Positions 13,463 through 13,587 of a stretch of 13,587 nucleotides of DNA are shown here, in pieces. The translations under genes and the position numbers were made by a program. Origin of the DNA: Treponema sp. (GTDB lineage Bacteria; Spirochaetota; Spirochaetia; Treponematales; Breznakiellaceae); NCBI GenBank assembly GCA_020216655.1, contig JAIWNU010000032.1, positions 1-13,587 of the forward strand, in the 5' to 3' direction. Numbering within the stretch: the stretch's first letter is position 1; each line of letters begins with the position of its first letter. The notes under the pieces were generated by a model, which searched no databases, was not told the DNA's origin, and saw only the letters and a list, made by a program, of their open reading frames with translations.

Positions 13463-13587
13463 ATGGATAACAGAACCAGTATGCTGCTTTTTCTAGGTCT
13501 CGTTGTACTTTTTGCATTTACTTTTGTATTCGGCCTTGATTCTCTGGCCATTCCCAATGTTACTTACGGTATTTTTGCCCTCATCGG
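13463..13587 (+). CDS. Membrane protein of unknown function, N-terminal part only
   Basis: The frame opens at ATG 13463 and runs off the right edge after 41 codons. AAGGAG lies six bases before this ATG; another ATG directly before it (13460) is only three bases from the ribosome site and less likely. After a short polar start (MDNRTS), residues 7-25 form a hydrophobic segment, a membrane anchor or uncleaved signal, followed by a polar stretch (DSLAIPNVTY) and the start of what may be a second hydrophobic segment (GIFALI). Too little is visible to name the family. It is transcribed divergently from the TatD operon by its own promoter. Confidence 0.7.
   Translation, partial: MDNRTSMLLFLGLVVLFAFTFVFGLDSLAIPNVTYGIFALI

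Noticed and set aside
13294..13557. Minus-strand open frame across the divergent promoter region
   Set aside because: It covers both promoters and the start of the plus-strand membrane protein gene, and its sequence shows no family features.

Overview
The window reads as chromosomal DNA of a spirochaete, most likely a Treponema-like lineage. The main reasons are a phenylalanyl-tRNA synthetase of the archaeal/eukaryal type, which spirochaetes are known to carry, and the overall mix of genes. I infer the genus from gene content; no rRNA or species marker is present. Genes are tightly packed, with 15 protein genes and almost all on the minus strand. No stretch over 300 bases lacks a gene. The longest gaps are 13247-13462 (divergent promoters) and 7919-8056 (divergent pheS / YjbQ-family spacer). 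I found no rRNA, tRNA, CRISPR array or insertion sequence.

Region 1 (1-3256, minus) is an iron / Fe-S module. In transcription order it holds a ferritin-like plus VIT1/CCC1 membrane iron transporter, a SufC-type ATPase with an odd cysteine-rich tail, and one short SufB/D scaffold. Last comes a membrane sensor histidine kinase whose ATG directly follows the scaffold stop codon. The kinase runs off the left edge just after its phospho-acceptor histidine. The SufC-SufB pair without a separate SufD or a visible cysteine desulfurase resembles the minimal SUF-like (SmsCB) layout.

Region 2 (3292-3915, minus) is an AT-rich mazEF-type toxin-antitoxin pair with a palindromic operator-like site, inserted between the iron module and the next operon. 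A perfect hairpin (3922-3946) separates it from Region 3.

Region 3 (3955-7918, minus) is pheS-pheT followed, after a hairpin, by an adenosine-specific kinase family protein. PheRS and the kinase both belong to families with strong archaeal affinity. pheS has a structured leader with competing hairpins.

Region 4 (8057-8473, plus) is a single YjbQ/UPF0047 gene, possibly translated from a leaderless mRNA.

Region 5 (8558-13246, minus) looks like one operon driven by a good sigma70-type promoter at 13298-13326. Its order is TatD-family hydrolase (with altered metal-site residues), DusB-type tRNA-dihydrouridine synthase, GAF-GGDEF diguanylate cyclase, 2Fe-2S ferredoxin, rhomboid protease and a secreted protein of unknown function. 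Divergent from it, a second strong promoter (13400-13428) drives a membrane protein cut by the right edge.

The likeliest place for something new is Region 1, where iron transport, minimal Fe-S assembly and a sensor kinase appear to be coupled. The non-canonical TatD and the secreted unknown at the end of Region 5 come next.
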